DNA from: Ciborinia camelliae
Lineage: Eukaryota; Ascomycota; Leotiomycetes; Helotiales; Sclerotiniaceae
Assembly: GCA_025890175.1 (NCBI GenBank)
Contig: JANPYM010000010.1
Span: forward strand, 1,394,427 to 1,458,426
DNA: 64,000 nt
Direction of reading: 5' to 3'
The notes under the pieces were generated by a model, which saw only the letters and a list, made by a program, of their open reading frames with translations, did no database searches and was not told the origin of the DNA. Below are positions 1 to 11,970 of the stretch, in pieces. Both the position numbers and the translations under genes were made by a program. Each line of letters begins with the position of its first letter. The first letter of the stretch is position 1.

Positions 1-70
1 ATCGCACCCATAAAATGGTTGGAGAATGTTCATGGATAGCACTAGAGTCATCACAGCTTAACCACCTTCG

Positions 71-1197
71 CTATGATGATTGGAATGCTTTGTAGACTTG
101 CAAAGCACCCTCAACCGATTGAATGATCCCAAATACCACGGTCAGAAGAAGCACCCAGATCGCGACCCAGAACGTGTACCATTGCACCTTCTTCCTCCTA
201 TCACACCACCATTGTGACATCGTCCCCGGCTCTGCCTCATCGAAAACCTCTTTCAAGATGGAAAGTCTTTCTCCCCAAAACTTGAAATTTTCAATACGTC
301 TGTCTTGCGCATTAAGGCGACCACATCGGATCGCCCTCTTGTCAAGCCTTTGTGAGGCACTCACTTTCTTAAACCACCTTCTACAACCCTTATCATTCTG
401 GGGAAACAAAAGAGCCAAGCTGTGGATGGTCTCTTTTATAAAGCCTGCTGGGAATATAGGGCTTCTTAAGTCAATATCACCTATTGCCTGAGATTTGAAA
501 GGGATGGGCTTGTCACGTACTTGTTGAGTTGGCATTCTAGGAAAGACGCATGATGAAATATCGCCACTTTTCGATCATCATTTATCAACCGAAGGTGGTC
601 CATCATATTTGAAGTCCATTCTATCTCGATCCCAGCAATGCGGTCAATATTTTGCGCATTGAATACCTTCTCCAAGCTAACTTTCTTTTGTGTCGATGGT
701 GGCTGGAACGACTGAGCTAGAAAGCCCGAAAGAGAACCGGATGCCCAAACTAGGTGTTGTCGATTTGTAAACCCGTGTTTTAACTCCCCAAATTCCATCA
801 TCAGAACCAGCCGTGCTGCTAGGTCAGTCGTTCCATTGGCTAATTTATCCCCATCGCTAGCCTGTCTATGATTTGGCAGTTTAGCTATCAAAGCCTGGAT
901 GGTATCTTCTCGAGTTACACCGTTCTTGAAATACTCCCAAGTTTCGACAATATCACGGTGTGTTCTCGCTGAAACGTGCCTCCCTCCATCGTATAATGCT
1001 TGATTGCATTGCTCTGTATAATAATTCAAGTACATTTCATGGTCTAATACAGCGCTTTGCATCTGTACTACGCCTACACCCACAACCCCCAGAAGCTGAT
1101 TAATAATGGCGCATTTTGCCTGGGCGCTCAACGGATTCTCAGAGGTTATTTGAATAGATGTATCTAAAGGATCTTGCGTCAAGATTGGAGCCGACAT
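71..1197 (-). CDS. Tail-anchored membrane protein, fungal family of unknown function (2 exons, 356 aa)
   Basis: Two open frames join across a 56-nt intron (complement 465..520; donor GTACGT, acceptor TTAAG, phase 2), giving 356 aa. The N-terminal two thirds is soluble and shows no catalytic motif I know. The C-terminal third carries a pattern I recognise from many uncharacterised filamentous-fungal proteins: a Phe/Trp-rich stretch (FKFWGERLSILKEVFDEAEP), then SQWWCDRRKKVQWY, a single hydrophobic helix (WVAIWVLLLTVVFGIIQSVE) and a short tail ending near ALQVYKAF. This suggests a tail-anchored protein with a cytosolic N-terminal domain. It is transcribed divergently from the HET/protease fusion gene, only about 285 bp away, so the two may share a promoter. 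Splice sites are inferred from consensus and phase; the function is unknown. Confidence 0.75.
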
Positions 1198-1482
1198 TTT
1201 GTGAAGATCAACTGGACTGTCAAAACGATGATGAGCTCAATTTTGCACGATTGAAGTTTGCTATACCCAAAGATGCACTTTTAAGCAGTTAATACTCGTG
1301 ACTAGGGTTACATTCGTGATTGGACAATCTGATTCCAGGATCTAGACATCTCGTGACATTGCTTATTCACTCGATGAAGAAGGTTACACGATGCATTGCG
1401 CGACAAGTTTTTGATGCCCCGTCTTTACATAAAATTTCTGCATTGACCGGTTCAGCCCACCCATATACACTGTTTATTGTGT

Positions 1483-4324
1483 ATGTTCTTCTGGGTTTCG
1501 ATTGGATTTAGCAAAAGCAATCTGCCTCTCTTTTTTGCTGGCTTCCATATGATGGTTTATCCGGATGCACAAAACTCTGTCGGCATATTCTATCGTAAAA
1601 TGGGCCGCAAAAGTTGTTGGGAGGTCGTCGGACCGGCTCGAGAAGACTTCTATCAGATTGCCGAAAGAATCAAGATTTATCTCAAAAGAAATAGTGATCC
1701 GGTTCCATATCCTGTCATTTGGACTATGTATATGATAGGGCAATTGGAGAATACGGCAAGACCAACCATAATGTTTTGTTCGAAGGATAAAACTTCTCGT
1801 AAGAAAATACGAGATGAGGTCGAGAAAAGTGGTATATTGGATGGGTATCCTGGCGTAAAACTTGGAGATGCTGATCGACCACCGGACTTCGATTATCTTG
1901 TCCCCCTTGCTCTAGTCGAAGAATCCCTTATATTGAAAAATTTCAAAAGCCCCATCCCATCTTACTGGAGCCTCGAGTTCTTTCCCTACCCAGAACTTGG
2001 CTGGTCTGAAGGGAACTTTCGCTTACTCGAAATTCTCCCCAGAACAGATCCCTCCAGAATGGACTGCCGTCCATTTGTCGCTTCACTTATAAATCCACCT
2101 AAGTATACCGTAATCCTGGGAGCTTTCGAGAAGTACAGCCATTTCAGGGGTTCTTTGGAAGTAGATGGGAGGAGGTATGATATTCCTATCGAAATATTCC
2201 ACATTCTCGAACTCCTTGCTTCCAAGGAATGTCAAACAGTGATTTGGATTGAGGCACTTTGCATCGATACAGAAAACCCAGAGGAGCGTGAACGTCAACT
2301 TGATATGCTCTCAAGCATTGAGAAAGGGGCCTTTAAGGCCATGTGGCCATGGGAGATTCAGCCGGAAAGCGCAAACGAGACGGCGGTATATGGGAATTAT
2401 TGTAACGAAAACCAATTTTTCAATTGCACGTTTCGCCAGGATCGCTTTTCCCTGTGGAAGGCAACTGGCGGAGCATTTTTCTGGTCAGAAGATAAAGTCT
2501 ACCAGACTACCATAGCACATGGGTTTCTGGGCTCTGTCGAGTCTGACCTACTCTTCATGGATGAATCTCCACGGACAAATATGGACCAGAATCAAGGTGA
2601 TATTGAATACGACATCGAAGATTTTTTCGACTTGGAATCAAATGAACAAGAACTAATGGACTTAACAAGCAAAGGGAGTCTTACTCCGGATATCGGCCGC
2701 TCAGCTCATTCTGATGAAACGAAGGCTTCCACAGAGCCTATATATCATCAATTACAGACCGAATCGGCAGTAGCATTAGATAGACAGAACTCCAGCGAGT
2801 CTCGAATTACGAAAGAGCCAGACATTCCTTTTGAAGCAGTCGAAGAGCAGAATGATCAGAAAGAAACAAGTTATAGCATATCATCCGGCCAAAGTGGTGT
2901 ATCTCGGCACATTTTCGACGCATGCCTTCATCCAATAGGCAAGATTTTGGATCTAGGCGTGACTTATTCTGGTTTAGACTATTCTTTGATTGAGCTTCAT
3001 TATGAAAATTATCGGCCATTTAACCAGATCACTTTCGAAACTGACGCTAGAGAGACTTCACTCTATCCACAAGGAGTTAGTGAAACACCAGTATCCACTG
3101 ATGTCTTTGCAAAAGCCGGATCGCATGGTGTCATCTCAGGCCGCTCTTCTGGTGTACCTTCATATATCCAAATCCCTGGCTTCAGTACTTCCCGGGAGCT
3201 TTGGACTGTGCGACTTAATGGCAAACTGCGACCAGGGGATAGTGGCTCATTGGTCGCTGACGTCGAGAATAGCAACATGCTTGGGCACATAATTTCTGGT
3301 AGCCCTGAATCAGGTGTCGCCTATATCATTCCAATGTATCACATATTACGAGATATCCGTTCGCACATCGATAAGAATATTGAGATTCCAAATCGAAGGG
3401 ATATCTGGAACCGAATGCAACCTGTTGCTCTCGAACTTTCCACACGAAGCAGTTCCGTGGAAATCCTTGATCACGGGAAGAAGAAGGATGGAGATTCTAG
3501 AATCACGCTAGTTGAAGATAATGCGAATGTGCAGAGATACCACAACCAGGATCTGCCATTTCAACATGTAAAAACCCGCCAGAACCGACAGAAACATTTC
3601 TTCAAGCTCCTCCGTGGTATTTTTAGTACGAAAGGCCTCAAAACTCGTGTCTTCGCAAATAAAGAAAAAGTACCCACCTTGAACACGGAGGAGATTGCGT
3701 ACGAATCTCCCTGGGTTATTCCTGTCTTTGTTCTCAGCGCCAAAAAGAATGACAAACAGCTAATAGCCATATTAGCGAATTGTACGGTCGATACCGGAAA
3801 CATACTGGGCAATTTAGTTTCGAAGCAATTTGTGGAGTCTTTGCTAGAGCTTAATACCAAGCCATTGACACGGAAGGAGCGCCACATTGCACAGAGCATT
3901 ACTGAAGGTCCGGTGCCCGAATATGCAGTCTATCTGACTTGGTACCATAAGCATAGCACTAGAGTATTCCATAACATGCGTTTTCTCGTCACAAACGAGA
4001 CGCCCTACGACCTTGTCCTTGGGGCTCGGTCCATTCAGAAGGATGGTATAATGTTAATCCCGTCAGCGTGTGAGTATTAAACTTCCCGTCCATGATCATG
4101 ATGATGATTGCATTCGCTAAACCTAAGTAGATACTCAACCGGGGAGTAAATCAGCATCATCAACGCCTAGGAAATGGAAGAAAGACAAGTATGTCTTACG
4201 CAAAAAGTCTGGGGATGAACCTATCCATACAGAAGCTGTAATGAAAGCTACCAACACGGACTTGAAGACCAATCTCGCCCCTGCAGCAGCCGAGACAAGT
4301 AGCCCATCGGCGGCCGCTGGTTAG
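1483..4324 (+). CDS. HET-like / trypsin-like protease / retropepsin-like fusion protein (926 aa)
   Basis: A long open frame is extended through a 58-61-nt intron (4070..4130 or 4070..4127; both acceptors keep frame) into a second exon ending at TAG 4322-4324. Going from the ATG at 1483, residues ~40-150 are an N-terminal region seen in fungal protease-like proteins. Residues ~204-289 resemble the start of a HET domain (PKYTVILG in place of the usual SY.WG, then WIEALCID and an ERERQLDM block). Residues ~305-630 resemble a trypsin-like serine protease with a possible triad: His346 (IAHGF), Asp499 (LDYSLIEL), Ser587 (GDSGSLV). Residues ~745-860 look like a retropepsin-type aspartyl protease (VDTGN at Asp770, later LVLGARS). 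The tail is basic then Ala/Ser-rich. In-frame ATGs at 1549 and 1600 are plausible alternative starts. Domain calls are by motif only. Confidence 0.75.
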
Positions 4325-4939
4325 AGCTCTGGGCCGACCGCAGTATTCAATCCACTTTCCACAAGTCAACCCTGGAGGGCTTGAAAGCTCTGCTATCAAA
4401 ATGGATAAGCATGAGCCATCTTTATCGAAGCCCATTGGATTGAAAATGCAGATGACAAAGCAGAGAGAGTTTATAAGCCTTTATTGTGCAATATATAACT
4501 GTTTCCTTTCATTGTTTGATGATTCATGATTCATGGGCTCTGAAAAGACTGAAGTCCTAAGTTACAGTCAATATCCTATCTTTTGTATTCGGAGAATATA
4601 ACAAAAAAAGATTTCATTCAAACTTCTTCATCGCAATTTTATCGAACTTTTGATCAGAATTCAAGCCTTTGGTGGTGATTATGAGGTTGAATCATAGCCG
4701 AATAATGACTTCATTCACATATACTGATAGTGCTGATGAGACTCACTCACTGTTTGTAAGCTCAGACATATTTACATCCCAGTTTGGATATTCGCAACTG
4801 TAATAGATAATTCATATCAACTCTTTTTTAACCTTCTGGGATAATCAAGTGCAGACCTAACTACAAAAATACGGAGCCTTTAAATCTTCAGCAGATCTTG
4901 GATCGCGTTCTTCAATCACACGTCCCAGATCTTTTACCC
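4325..4939. other. Intergenic spacer, nothing recognised
   Basis: AT-leaning sequence between the stop of the HET/protease fusion and the broken serine-hydrolase gene. I see no coding frame, RNA gene or clear repeat. Confidence 0.5.
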
Positions 4940-5790
4940 ATATCCGGCATCCCATGTCTTGGTATCGGCATTATCTATCAAGGTAGCATCGTCTACGAGG
5001 GCTTTTTTGGGCGTCGTGATATCTCGATCGAAAGTTCTCAACCATGATACTATTTTCCATATTGCCTCACTTACGAAAGCTTTCACGGCAGCTATAGTCG
5101 GTATTCTAGTTGATATGAAAATATTACAATGGGACACTCCGGTCCACAAAATTCTTTCCGAGATGTCTAGGGACATACCTAGTTCATTATGCTTCAAAAC
5201 TAACTGTTGCGGACTTGCTGAGTCATCGCTCCGGCTCGTCTGCATCTTCTTCCCTTGTTTCTCTATCAAATAATTCAAAGTTAATCGGCAAAGAAGAGTG
5301 TATTCGCATTTGGGATTCTTTGGAAGTTCTTCGTGAGACTAGGACTAAATTCATTTACAATGACCACGCATACAATATCGTAGGACTAATGGTCGAGGGT
5401 CTTTCTGGAAAGACTTGGGGGGACTTGGTACAAGAACTTGTTTTGCATCCTCTTGGTATGAAAAGAACTTATGTTTTCCAGCCCAGGGATAACAACTCGG
5501 TTGTTGCACACGCGGTTCTACAGGATGACGCTGCACGCCGAGTTCCTTCTTCTGATATAGATGTCAAGACAATCGGGTTTGTAGGACAATCACTGAAGTC
5601 CAACTTGGGAGATCTTTTGACTTGGTCTCATACATGGTTGGAAACAGTGGGGGAAGATACCTCAAATCTCAATGCTCAAACTGAAGAGCCTAGGATAGGA
5701 TGGCAACTCCACTTTGACAGCTCTAGACAATCCTTGCACCGTATATCCGAATTGACGACAAATATTTGCCCGATTCAGTATATTCTCTAG
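4940..5790 (+). pseudogene. Broken beta-lactamase-type serine hydrolase
   Basis: Conceptual translation in three alternating frames resembles the class C beta-lactamase/transpeptidase-like family common in fungi. A strand-like start (IIYQGSIVYEGFFGRRD) shifts frame near 5040 into HIASLTKAFTAA, which contains the SxxK nucleophile motif (SLTK). A second shift near 5175-5195 leads into LTVADLLSHRSG, a family hallmark. The last frame runs through FIYNDHAYNIVGLMVEGLSG (the YxN-like region) and HPLGMKRTY, and stops at TAG 5788. No ATG covers the first part, and no introns with acceptable sites explain both shifts, so I call it a pseudogene. A sequencing-error explanation is possible but would need two errors. 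Confidence 0.65.
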
Positions 5791-6054
5791 GCTGGCGGTG
5801 ATCAGAGGAATATTTGGGATTTTACATTTGACTTTCTGGCATACCGGCCAAACAATTGGGGAACGGTCCCGAATACGCCTTATACCATCAATCCAAACGG
5901 CTATGGTGATATTGCAGAATTCCCCGAAATCCTGTGATCTTACGAGACTTGTGCAGGAAATTATTCTCAATACTATTTCATGGGGAGTCAAACACAGGAC
6001 TACCTCGCCATGACGAAAGAAGACGCGGATATAAATAGACAGACGAAAGGGTAA
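5791..6054 (+). pseudogene. Relic of an unrecognised coding segment in frame with the hydrolase relic
   Basis: Directly after the TAG at 5788 the same frame continues as protein-like sequence (RNIWDFTFDF, NNWGTVPNTPYTINPNGYGD, a TGA, then CAGNYSQYYFMGSQTQDY) to TAA 6052-6054. It does not look like the usual C-terminus of a beta-lactamase-type protein. It may be a fragment of another decayed gene or a lineage-specific tail. One internal stop remains. I do not recognise the family. Confidence 0.35.
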
Positions 6055-6716
6055 TAGACAGACGTAAAGGTACGTTTGATTCACAGATTTGAAAACTTTT
6101 TTGGGGGGTTAATGTTCGGGGGTTGCAAAATATTTTTATTTCATTCATACGGAAAATTTTTTAGATGATGGATTTCAGACAAGTGGGACAATAGGTAGTA
6201 TGAGACAGGTATCTTTCAGATCTTTATAAATTCAAATTCAAATATAAATACCTCTCATTCTCTACTATGAACATAGAGTATAACAAATCATGTACAATAT
6301 TCCATACACGTTTAATAAGTACGTAGTAAACTGAATTCAGTATAAGTGAAGATGAGTAGCTATTCCCCACTTGAATGCGGCCACCTTGCACAAGAATGCA
6401 TGGGAGTGAATCCTCTTCCAAAGTGTTACAGCTCACTCCAGGGTTTCACCTCCAGAACTCTTCAACTTTCTTCACCTTTCTACACTATCGTCTCAAGTTA
6501 CTCTACGGTTCTGATCCATTGGTAGTCACATGCTTTACCTGGAAACTAAAGAACGCCACAAATAAATCAAGCCGACTCAATTCCATCTCGCGACTATTTT
6601 AATTCCTCCTTCTTACACCAACAACATCTTCCAAGCCTGAAGGTTTCTTCGACTTTCAAACTTCAATATCACCACTTTTCGTCAAGTTCGATTGCATTCG
6701 TATCACAAATACGACC
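6055..6716. other. Spacer and 5' flank of the zinc-finger gene
   Basis: No coding frame is supported. The last ~200 bp are rich in CT tracts (cttcaactttcttcaccttt and similar), typical of fungal promoter/5'-UTR sequence ahead of the ATG at 6717. Confidence 0.4.
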
Positions 6717-7505
6717 ATGCCACAATTCATGCGCCCAGACCACACAGTGATTATAACAAACGCTGGACCAGTTCCATGCAGTGTTTGCAGCAAAGAGATA
6801 GCAAAAAAAGGATACATCTGTGTCTGCGATGATTCGATATATTACTGTTCTAGAGAATGTAGTGGACCACATCTCTATACCTGCATAATCTGGGTTTCTA
6901 GGATATTACCGCGCCCTTCACCTATGCATAAACTTGCAATTTACTTTCCACAAGACTCTCAATATGCTACATTGTGTTGGATGCCGTGTCCGACTCTGAC
7001 CCCGCCGCCATGTGTTCCCTCTTGTGAAGAATGCATTGTCTGCGAAGGATGCCATGATTGTCGACAGCACGATGTTCCACTTCCTGACAGTGTCCTTGCT
7101 CAAGGGGCAAACACTACGCCGAATGCAATCCAAGATTTAATTACTAGTTGGGAACTGGTTCCAGGAGTTTTGGACACAGATGATTTCACTCTTGGAGTGG
7201 TATTTGGCTTGGCAGAGGGAGAAATACTTGATGGATGCAAGAAGAATGCCAGTATAGCGAAGATCACAGGAGAATTGCGGGACTGGCGTGGACCGTATGT
7301 CATGGTCGGAAATCAATGGTCAGATTGCGAGGAAAAAGCAAAGGCTAGGGATATCACGATGAAGGATTTGAAAACGGTCAAGAAATTCTTCATGGGGACG
7401 ACACCCAAGGAGTTAGGTCTCGCGGAAGAGGCCGATGATGAGATCCTAGAAAAGAACCTCGTGGAAATGGATAATATGCTGGATACAGTTTTGAAGAGAA
7501 AATAG
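6717..7505 (+). CDS. MYND-like zinc-finger protein (262 aa)
   Basis: A single open frame with an ATG after a pyrimidine-rich leader. Residues 21-56 carry a Cys/His array: C21-x2-C24, C35-x-C37, C44-x3-C48, H52-x3-C56. This matches the C-terminal half of a MYND finger (YYCSREC then HxxxC) but has a CxC where MYND has CxxC and a shorter spacing before the His. A second Cys-rich stretch follows at ~107-124 (CEECIVCEGCHDC). The C-terminal half is acidic/helical with no recognised catalytic motif. MYND fingers usually mediate protein-protein contacts; the role here is unknown. No intron is needed. Confidence 0.65.
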   Translation: MPQFMRPDHTVIITNAGPVPCSVCSKEIAKKGYICVCDDSIYYCSRECSGPHLYTCIIWVSRILPRPSPMHKLAIYFPQDSQYATLCWMPCPTLTPPPCVPSCEECIVCEGCHDCRQHDVPLPDSVLAQGANTTPNAIQDLITSWELVPGVLDTDDFTLGVVFGLAEGEILDGCKKNASIAKITGELRDWRGPYVMVGNQWSDCEEKAKARDITMKDLKTVKKFFMGTTPKELGLAEEADDEILEKNLVEMDNMLDTVLKRK

Positions 7506-9467
7506 GGTTCGGTGGCTTCAATCAATGGATGTGATGGCGGATACTATTCTGAAAAATAAATGAGTTTCAATGAATCTAATCAATTGGGGGCATATAAATT
7601 ATGGTTAACTTAAGGGATTTCCACGTCGTAACAATCAATATCAGTTTTCAATGAACACCATGATTCTTCAAATGAAGCTAATAACTATTTGTGCAATTCT
7701 GACTACCATAATTCGCGAAAGAAGTCCATCTGCAGTTGTCTGAAAGCAGCGTGTGCGCCGCCAATCACCTATGGTCCACGAGAATGCAACAATGGGGAAA
7801 CACTTGATGCTGTCATCTTCCAACAGTTGGCGCATGATTTGGAATGCTTATCTATCTCCCAGAGGTTAGCTGCTGATGCATCATTACCCTCTTCATAATG
7901 ATAACTCAATACTACGAAATGACCAAAATCCATCCATATCAATTTTCCCGCATTCCAAGAATATCTAGACTTGAGTCTCTGGCGCCCCTCTCGGCTCCAC
8001 CTTCAACAATGGTTCTTGAACATGGAAAACAGACACAACGAAAAATGAATACCAGTAGAATCGTCGAGATTACTCGATTATCCAAGGGAATACCATAAAA
8101 TCCGATGTATATCTTCAAAAAAGTCAATTACTTTCAAGTTCTCTATTGATGTATCTTGTCCCACATACCTTCTACAGCCACACCACCAAAAGAAGCCTCA
8201 AAAGCCGCCATACTCGAAGAATGCAATGAGTGACAAGCTCTCATCACTAGAACCATTGCCTCTCCCAACATGGACACAGTATGAACGAGCCTGAACCTCA
8301 AACCCTCGTTGTAATAGCGAACTAATCAGCTTTTCTTTTCAGCATACCCATGGGGAAGTATCAACGCCATCGTTCGCCTAGGAACCACCAAATTATTTGC
8401 ACCTGGTTCAACCTCTACACTTCCAGCACCATCACAAAAGCGTGCTCGCCACCAGAGTGAGGTGTCCGCCGCATCCTCTGATTTGCTTGAGGTTATCAGG
8501 ATGTGAATTATGCTATTTCATGACAAACATAATAAGATTCTTGTTCAAATAGATCAATGGACTTGGCAATAAAGGCAATTCAAAACTATTTGAAGCGTGA
8601 TATTGAGTAGTGAGCTTGAAGATTCAAGGTAGGTTTTTGGGGGTATACAGAAGGCGCCAGCATCGACAATGTCAATCATATCTGCGACTTGGAATAGCTC
8701 ACACTGGAGATAGCTCTGGTCTCATACAGATCATTCGGGAGAATATTAGACTATCTGATATTTTAGTATCATGTTTGAACTTCCATTTTCAGAATAGAAT
8801 CTCACCTGCCTTATCTTTGGAAATCTAATGTATAATGCGAGAATATAGTACTTCTAAATCCCGCCATGCCGGATTTGAAATTCGACCAGTAAGATCTGGT
8901 ATAGGCAATAAATCCGGTTTTCCCATAAGAAAAGTGGTGTTCTCGAGAATTCGGTATGTAGGGCATACCGGGGTATCCGGTATAATAAGAATTCCCATTA
9001 TTATGGGAGTCTTCCAGAGCCGCAGTAGTCGGTGTTGCAAGCAATATACCAAATACGGACTCCCCACCCCTATTGGTCATCTACCAAGCTTCCCCCTGTC
9101 CCGCATGAGTTTCTCCAACAACCGCCAACAATATCCAACAACATCCAACAATTTTCAGCTGAAATCAGTCGATTTATTTCATCGATTCAAATATACGGAG
9201 TGTGTATGCGCAAGTGCGTGTCTTGATATCATGATCAGCTGCGCCTCATCCAAAAGTTGAGAGCTGTTGAAAAAGATAATGTGCCTGCCGATATCCCGAG
9301 TCCGAACACCGGACTCCGAGTTCCTCGTCGCTCTTCCCATATAAATCGTGGAGATATCTCGTTTCACAAATCATAAAAAATCATCGTACCATTCAAATCC
9401 AAACTATCTTGAACCGCACCTGCTCCCCAATCCCAAAAACTCAACCTCCACGCCCCGTCCCACCACC
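7506..9467. other. Gene-poor spacer with one possible relic
   Basis: About 2 kb without a convincing gene. It includes the possible coding relic at 8140-8506 and a small perfect hairpin near 9297-9317 (GAGTCCG-AACAC-CGGACTC). The last few hundred bases are the 5' flank of the GNAT gene, with CAACA-rich repeats around 9117-9155. Confidence 0.4.
8140..8506 (+). pseudogene. Possible coding relic with an intron-like segment
   Basis: A frame reading AYPWGSINAIVRLGTTKLFA and continuing to a TGA at 8504 looks protein-like. It is preceded by an intron-like piece (GTATGA... AACTAATCAG ... CTTTTCTTTTCAG, about 8279-8341). The upstream frame has a stop (TGA at ~8232) and no good ATG. I do not recognise the protein; this could be chance. 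Confidence 0.2.
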
Positions 9468-10308
9468 ATGTCTCCCACCCTCAAAACAGTTACCACCCTT
9501 GAAGAGTTCTCCCTTGTGATAGACTGCATGTGGGAAGCATACTCTTCGCCCTATAACCCCTTCGTGGCTCTTCTTTTCCCACCCAAAGCACCTACTGCCG
9601 AAGGATTAGCAGCTGCGGTTCAGGAATCAAAGGAACGATTCTGGGGTGTTCACCAAGAGGAGAAGAATAGTGTTTGGATTTATATTATTGATGAGGATGA
9701 AAATAAAAATGGAGAAAAAAAGGTGTTGGCGGCGGCAAATTGGCTGTTTTATGAAGTGAGTCCTTTCGGGGCTGAAGGTGAAAGTGGAGGGAAAGAGGAG
9801 AAAGGGGATGAAAAGGCAGATTACGGCCCCGCATCCTGGTTGCCCGAAGGTGAAGGCCGCGAATTCGCCAAGAAGATTTTTACACAAGTCTTCGGATTTA
9901 GAGCGGCGAGAATGACAAGACCTCATGCTCGTGAGTATATTTCCATAGGTATCAAGACCAATCTCCCACTAACGCCCCCTAGAACTCGCCATGATATTTA
10001 CCCACACCACCGAACGCTCTCGTGGTTATGGTTCCCTCCTCATGGAATACGGAATGTCCAAAATCGCAGAAATGAACGTAGAAGCGGTCGTAGAAGCCAG
10101 CGAATCGGGATTACCCCTTTATGAGAAATTTGGTTTCCGCGTTATTGAAGAAGTAACCATCGATACCACCACCGAGAATCCAGGATTTATTTGGCGGAAA
10201 TTGGAGCATGAGGTTAGGGGGAAGACTTCTTGGTGGATGTGGAAACCGAAACCGAGCGACGGGATTTATGAAAAGGGGATGGAGTTACCTTGGGAGAAGA
10301 GGGGGTAA
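9468..10308 (+). CDS. GNAT-family N-acetyltransferase (2 exons, 262 aa)
   Basis: ATG at 9468 in a CACCACCATG context. A 52-nt intron (9931..9982; donor GTGAGT, branch CACTAAC, acceptor CCTAG, phase 1) joins two frames. The second exon holds the acetyl-CoA-binding motif A, R166-S-R-G-Y-G, followed by a helix and the motif-B stretch SGLPLYEKFGFRVIEE, both classic for GNAT enzymes. The segment at ~75-140 has a Lys/Glu/Gly-rich low-complexity insert. Substrate unknown; fungal GNATs of this layout act on small molecules or amines, and no specificity residue is diagnostic here. Probably cytosolic, since no signal peptide is seen. Confidence 0.85.
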
Positions 10309-10839
10309 GGAGTGCTCTGAAGGAATGGTCTATGGGAGAGGGGATAAAATTGTAGAGTAACTCTAGATGGCTCCTCTACTCAGAGCCAATCCTGAAGACA
10401 AATTATGAGAGGATAAGAAATAATATTGAACTTCAAATACCTATAAGTACCTAAGGAAGATTCCATCTACCAAGCTTTGATTCTCCTGGTACCCCCTTCC
10501 TTTCCTTTCATCATTTCAATAGAGAAACGCAAATATGCGATAACAAAGGCTATACCATTGCTCCTGTTTTTTTCAGTATCTCTTCTCATAGGCTACTCAG
10601 CATTAACAAGAGCTCGAGAGGCTCTTAGTAGAAAGCAAGGAGAGAGTAGAGGGGAATGGAAAATTCTCTCAGATGTCAGTTTAAGGAATGATCAGGGGAA
10701 AGCTAGAAATATGCATAGCATCGAATTCCATCAAACAACATCAAATACACAAACAAAAGATCCAAACCTCCCAGCATAGCGTCCAGCATAGTATCCAGCA
10801 ACCACAGCTCTTGTTGCAATTGATTGAACAGTGTGTATG

Positions 10840-10990
10840 TGCATGTGGACTTTACAGATGGCACAACTCCGGACAAACTCCGGGTCCGGAATAACAATGT
10901 CCCTCCTCCGATCCACCAACCACTATCCCTCAAACCTCGTGATTTGTTCTTTCCTGGTTTTGTTGCAGATCTAAAGTCGAGCTTCGAAAC
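10840..10990 (-). repeat. Dispersed repeat, copy 1
   Basis: Read on the minus strand this stretch (AGATCTGCAACAAAACC..., CAAATCACGAGG, GGTTGGTGGATCGG, TTATTCCGGACCCGGAG) matches, in the same order and spacing, the plus strand at about 39350-39465. A third, more diverged copy lies at about 39500-39610. Probably a decayed short transposon or MITE; no clear terminal inverted repeats were found. Confidence 0.6.
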
Positions 10991-11890
10991 TGTAACCATC
11001 TAACTCGATCAAAAAAAGAGGTATAACAAAAAAAAAGCTAGGTCAAGTTTTGGTTGGAGGTCAACACTCCCCCTTCATGAGACTTTTACAAGGATGTCAA
11101 CTTGAAAAATTTGTATAAAATATAGTTTTCAATCAATTGTTTTAAAATTTGGTAGCATTGTTATTTATTTGGAGATGGATCGTTTGATTGGTTTTTTGGG
11201 TACCTGAAGAAGGATTTATTTCGTACTTTAGAGGGATTGTTGTGGGTGTTGGTTTAGATGTTTCGTGAATCAACCATGCAATCTAGTCATTCTTGCAAGA
11301 GATAACAGATACCATATTATGGGAACAATGGAGGTAAAGAGCGGACAGACATTATGTAGATGCTACAGTCAACTCATAGATTGACAAAGAAAACAAGAGT
11401 CTATTGCTCAAAAATGATGGGAATTGATGTCTGATACAGAAGGGAAGGAAGACTCAATGAGAGAATAAGCGAGCGATATTATGGTTGGAATATAGATGTA
11501 CAAAGAGTTGTAAGGAGTAATCATGGGTGGACAATGGTGAGAAAAGGACTGGTTAATTAAATATGAAGTTTGTATGTTTATGAGGACTTGTAAATGCTAA
11601 GGTGTGTAAATCTTAAGCACAACATGGGGATCTAGAAGAAACTGAGGGTGAGGACAAGGATGAGTAAAAGAGGATTTTGATGTGGGAGAATGGGAGTTTT
11701 AAATCTTATAGTGGACGGAATGAGGATAAGATGAGAAAGAGGGGTTACATTCCTCTTTTTTAATGTAAAATTTTATTAATCTCTGATCTGTTTACTTACA
11801 TGCCCATCTCCCTGAGTTTTATATACTGAACTGAAGTGAGGTGGATATGTTTCAATCATGAAGAGGTTAAAAGTAGAAGAAGCAAAGAAG

Positions 11891-11970
11891 GATGGTGTTC
11901 TAAGGTATTAATACTGTAGGATGGTGTTCTAAGGTATTAATACTGTAGGATGATGATGATGATGATGACG
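11891..11970. repeat. 29-bp tandem duplication and GAT microsatellite
   Basis: Two perfect consecutive copies of a 29-nt unit beginning GATGGTGTTCTAAGGTATTA (11891-11919, 11920-11948) run into a short (GAT)n tract. Confidence 0.85.

Noticed and set aside
1477..1482. TTG upstream start for the HET/protease fusion
   Set aside because: Non-ATG start without support; ATGs at 1483, 1549 and 1600 are available.
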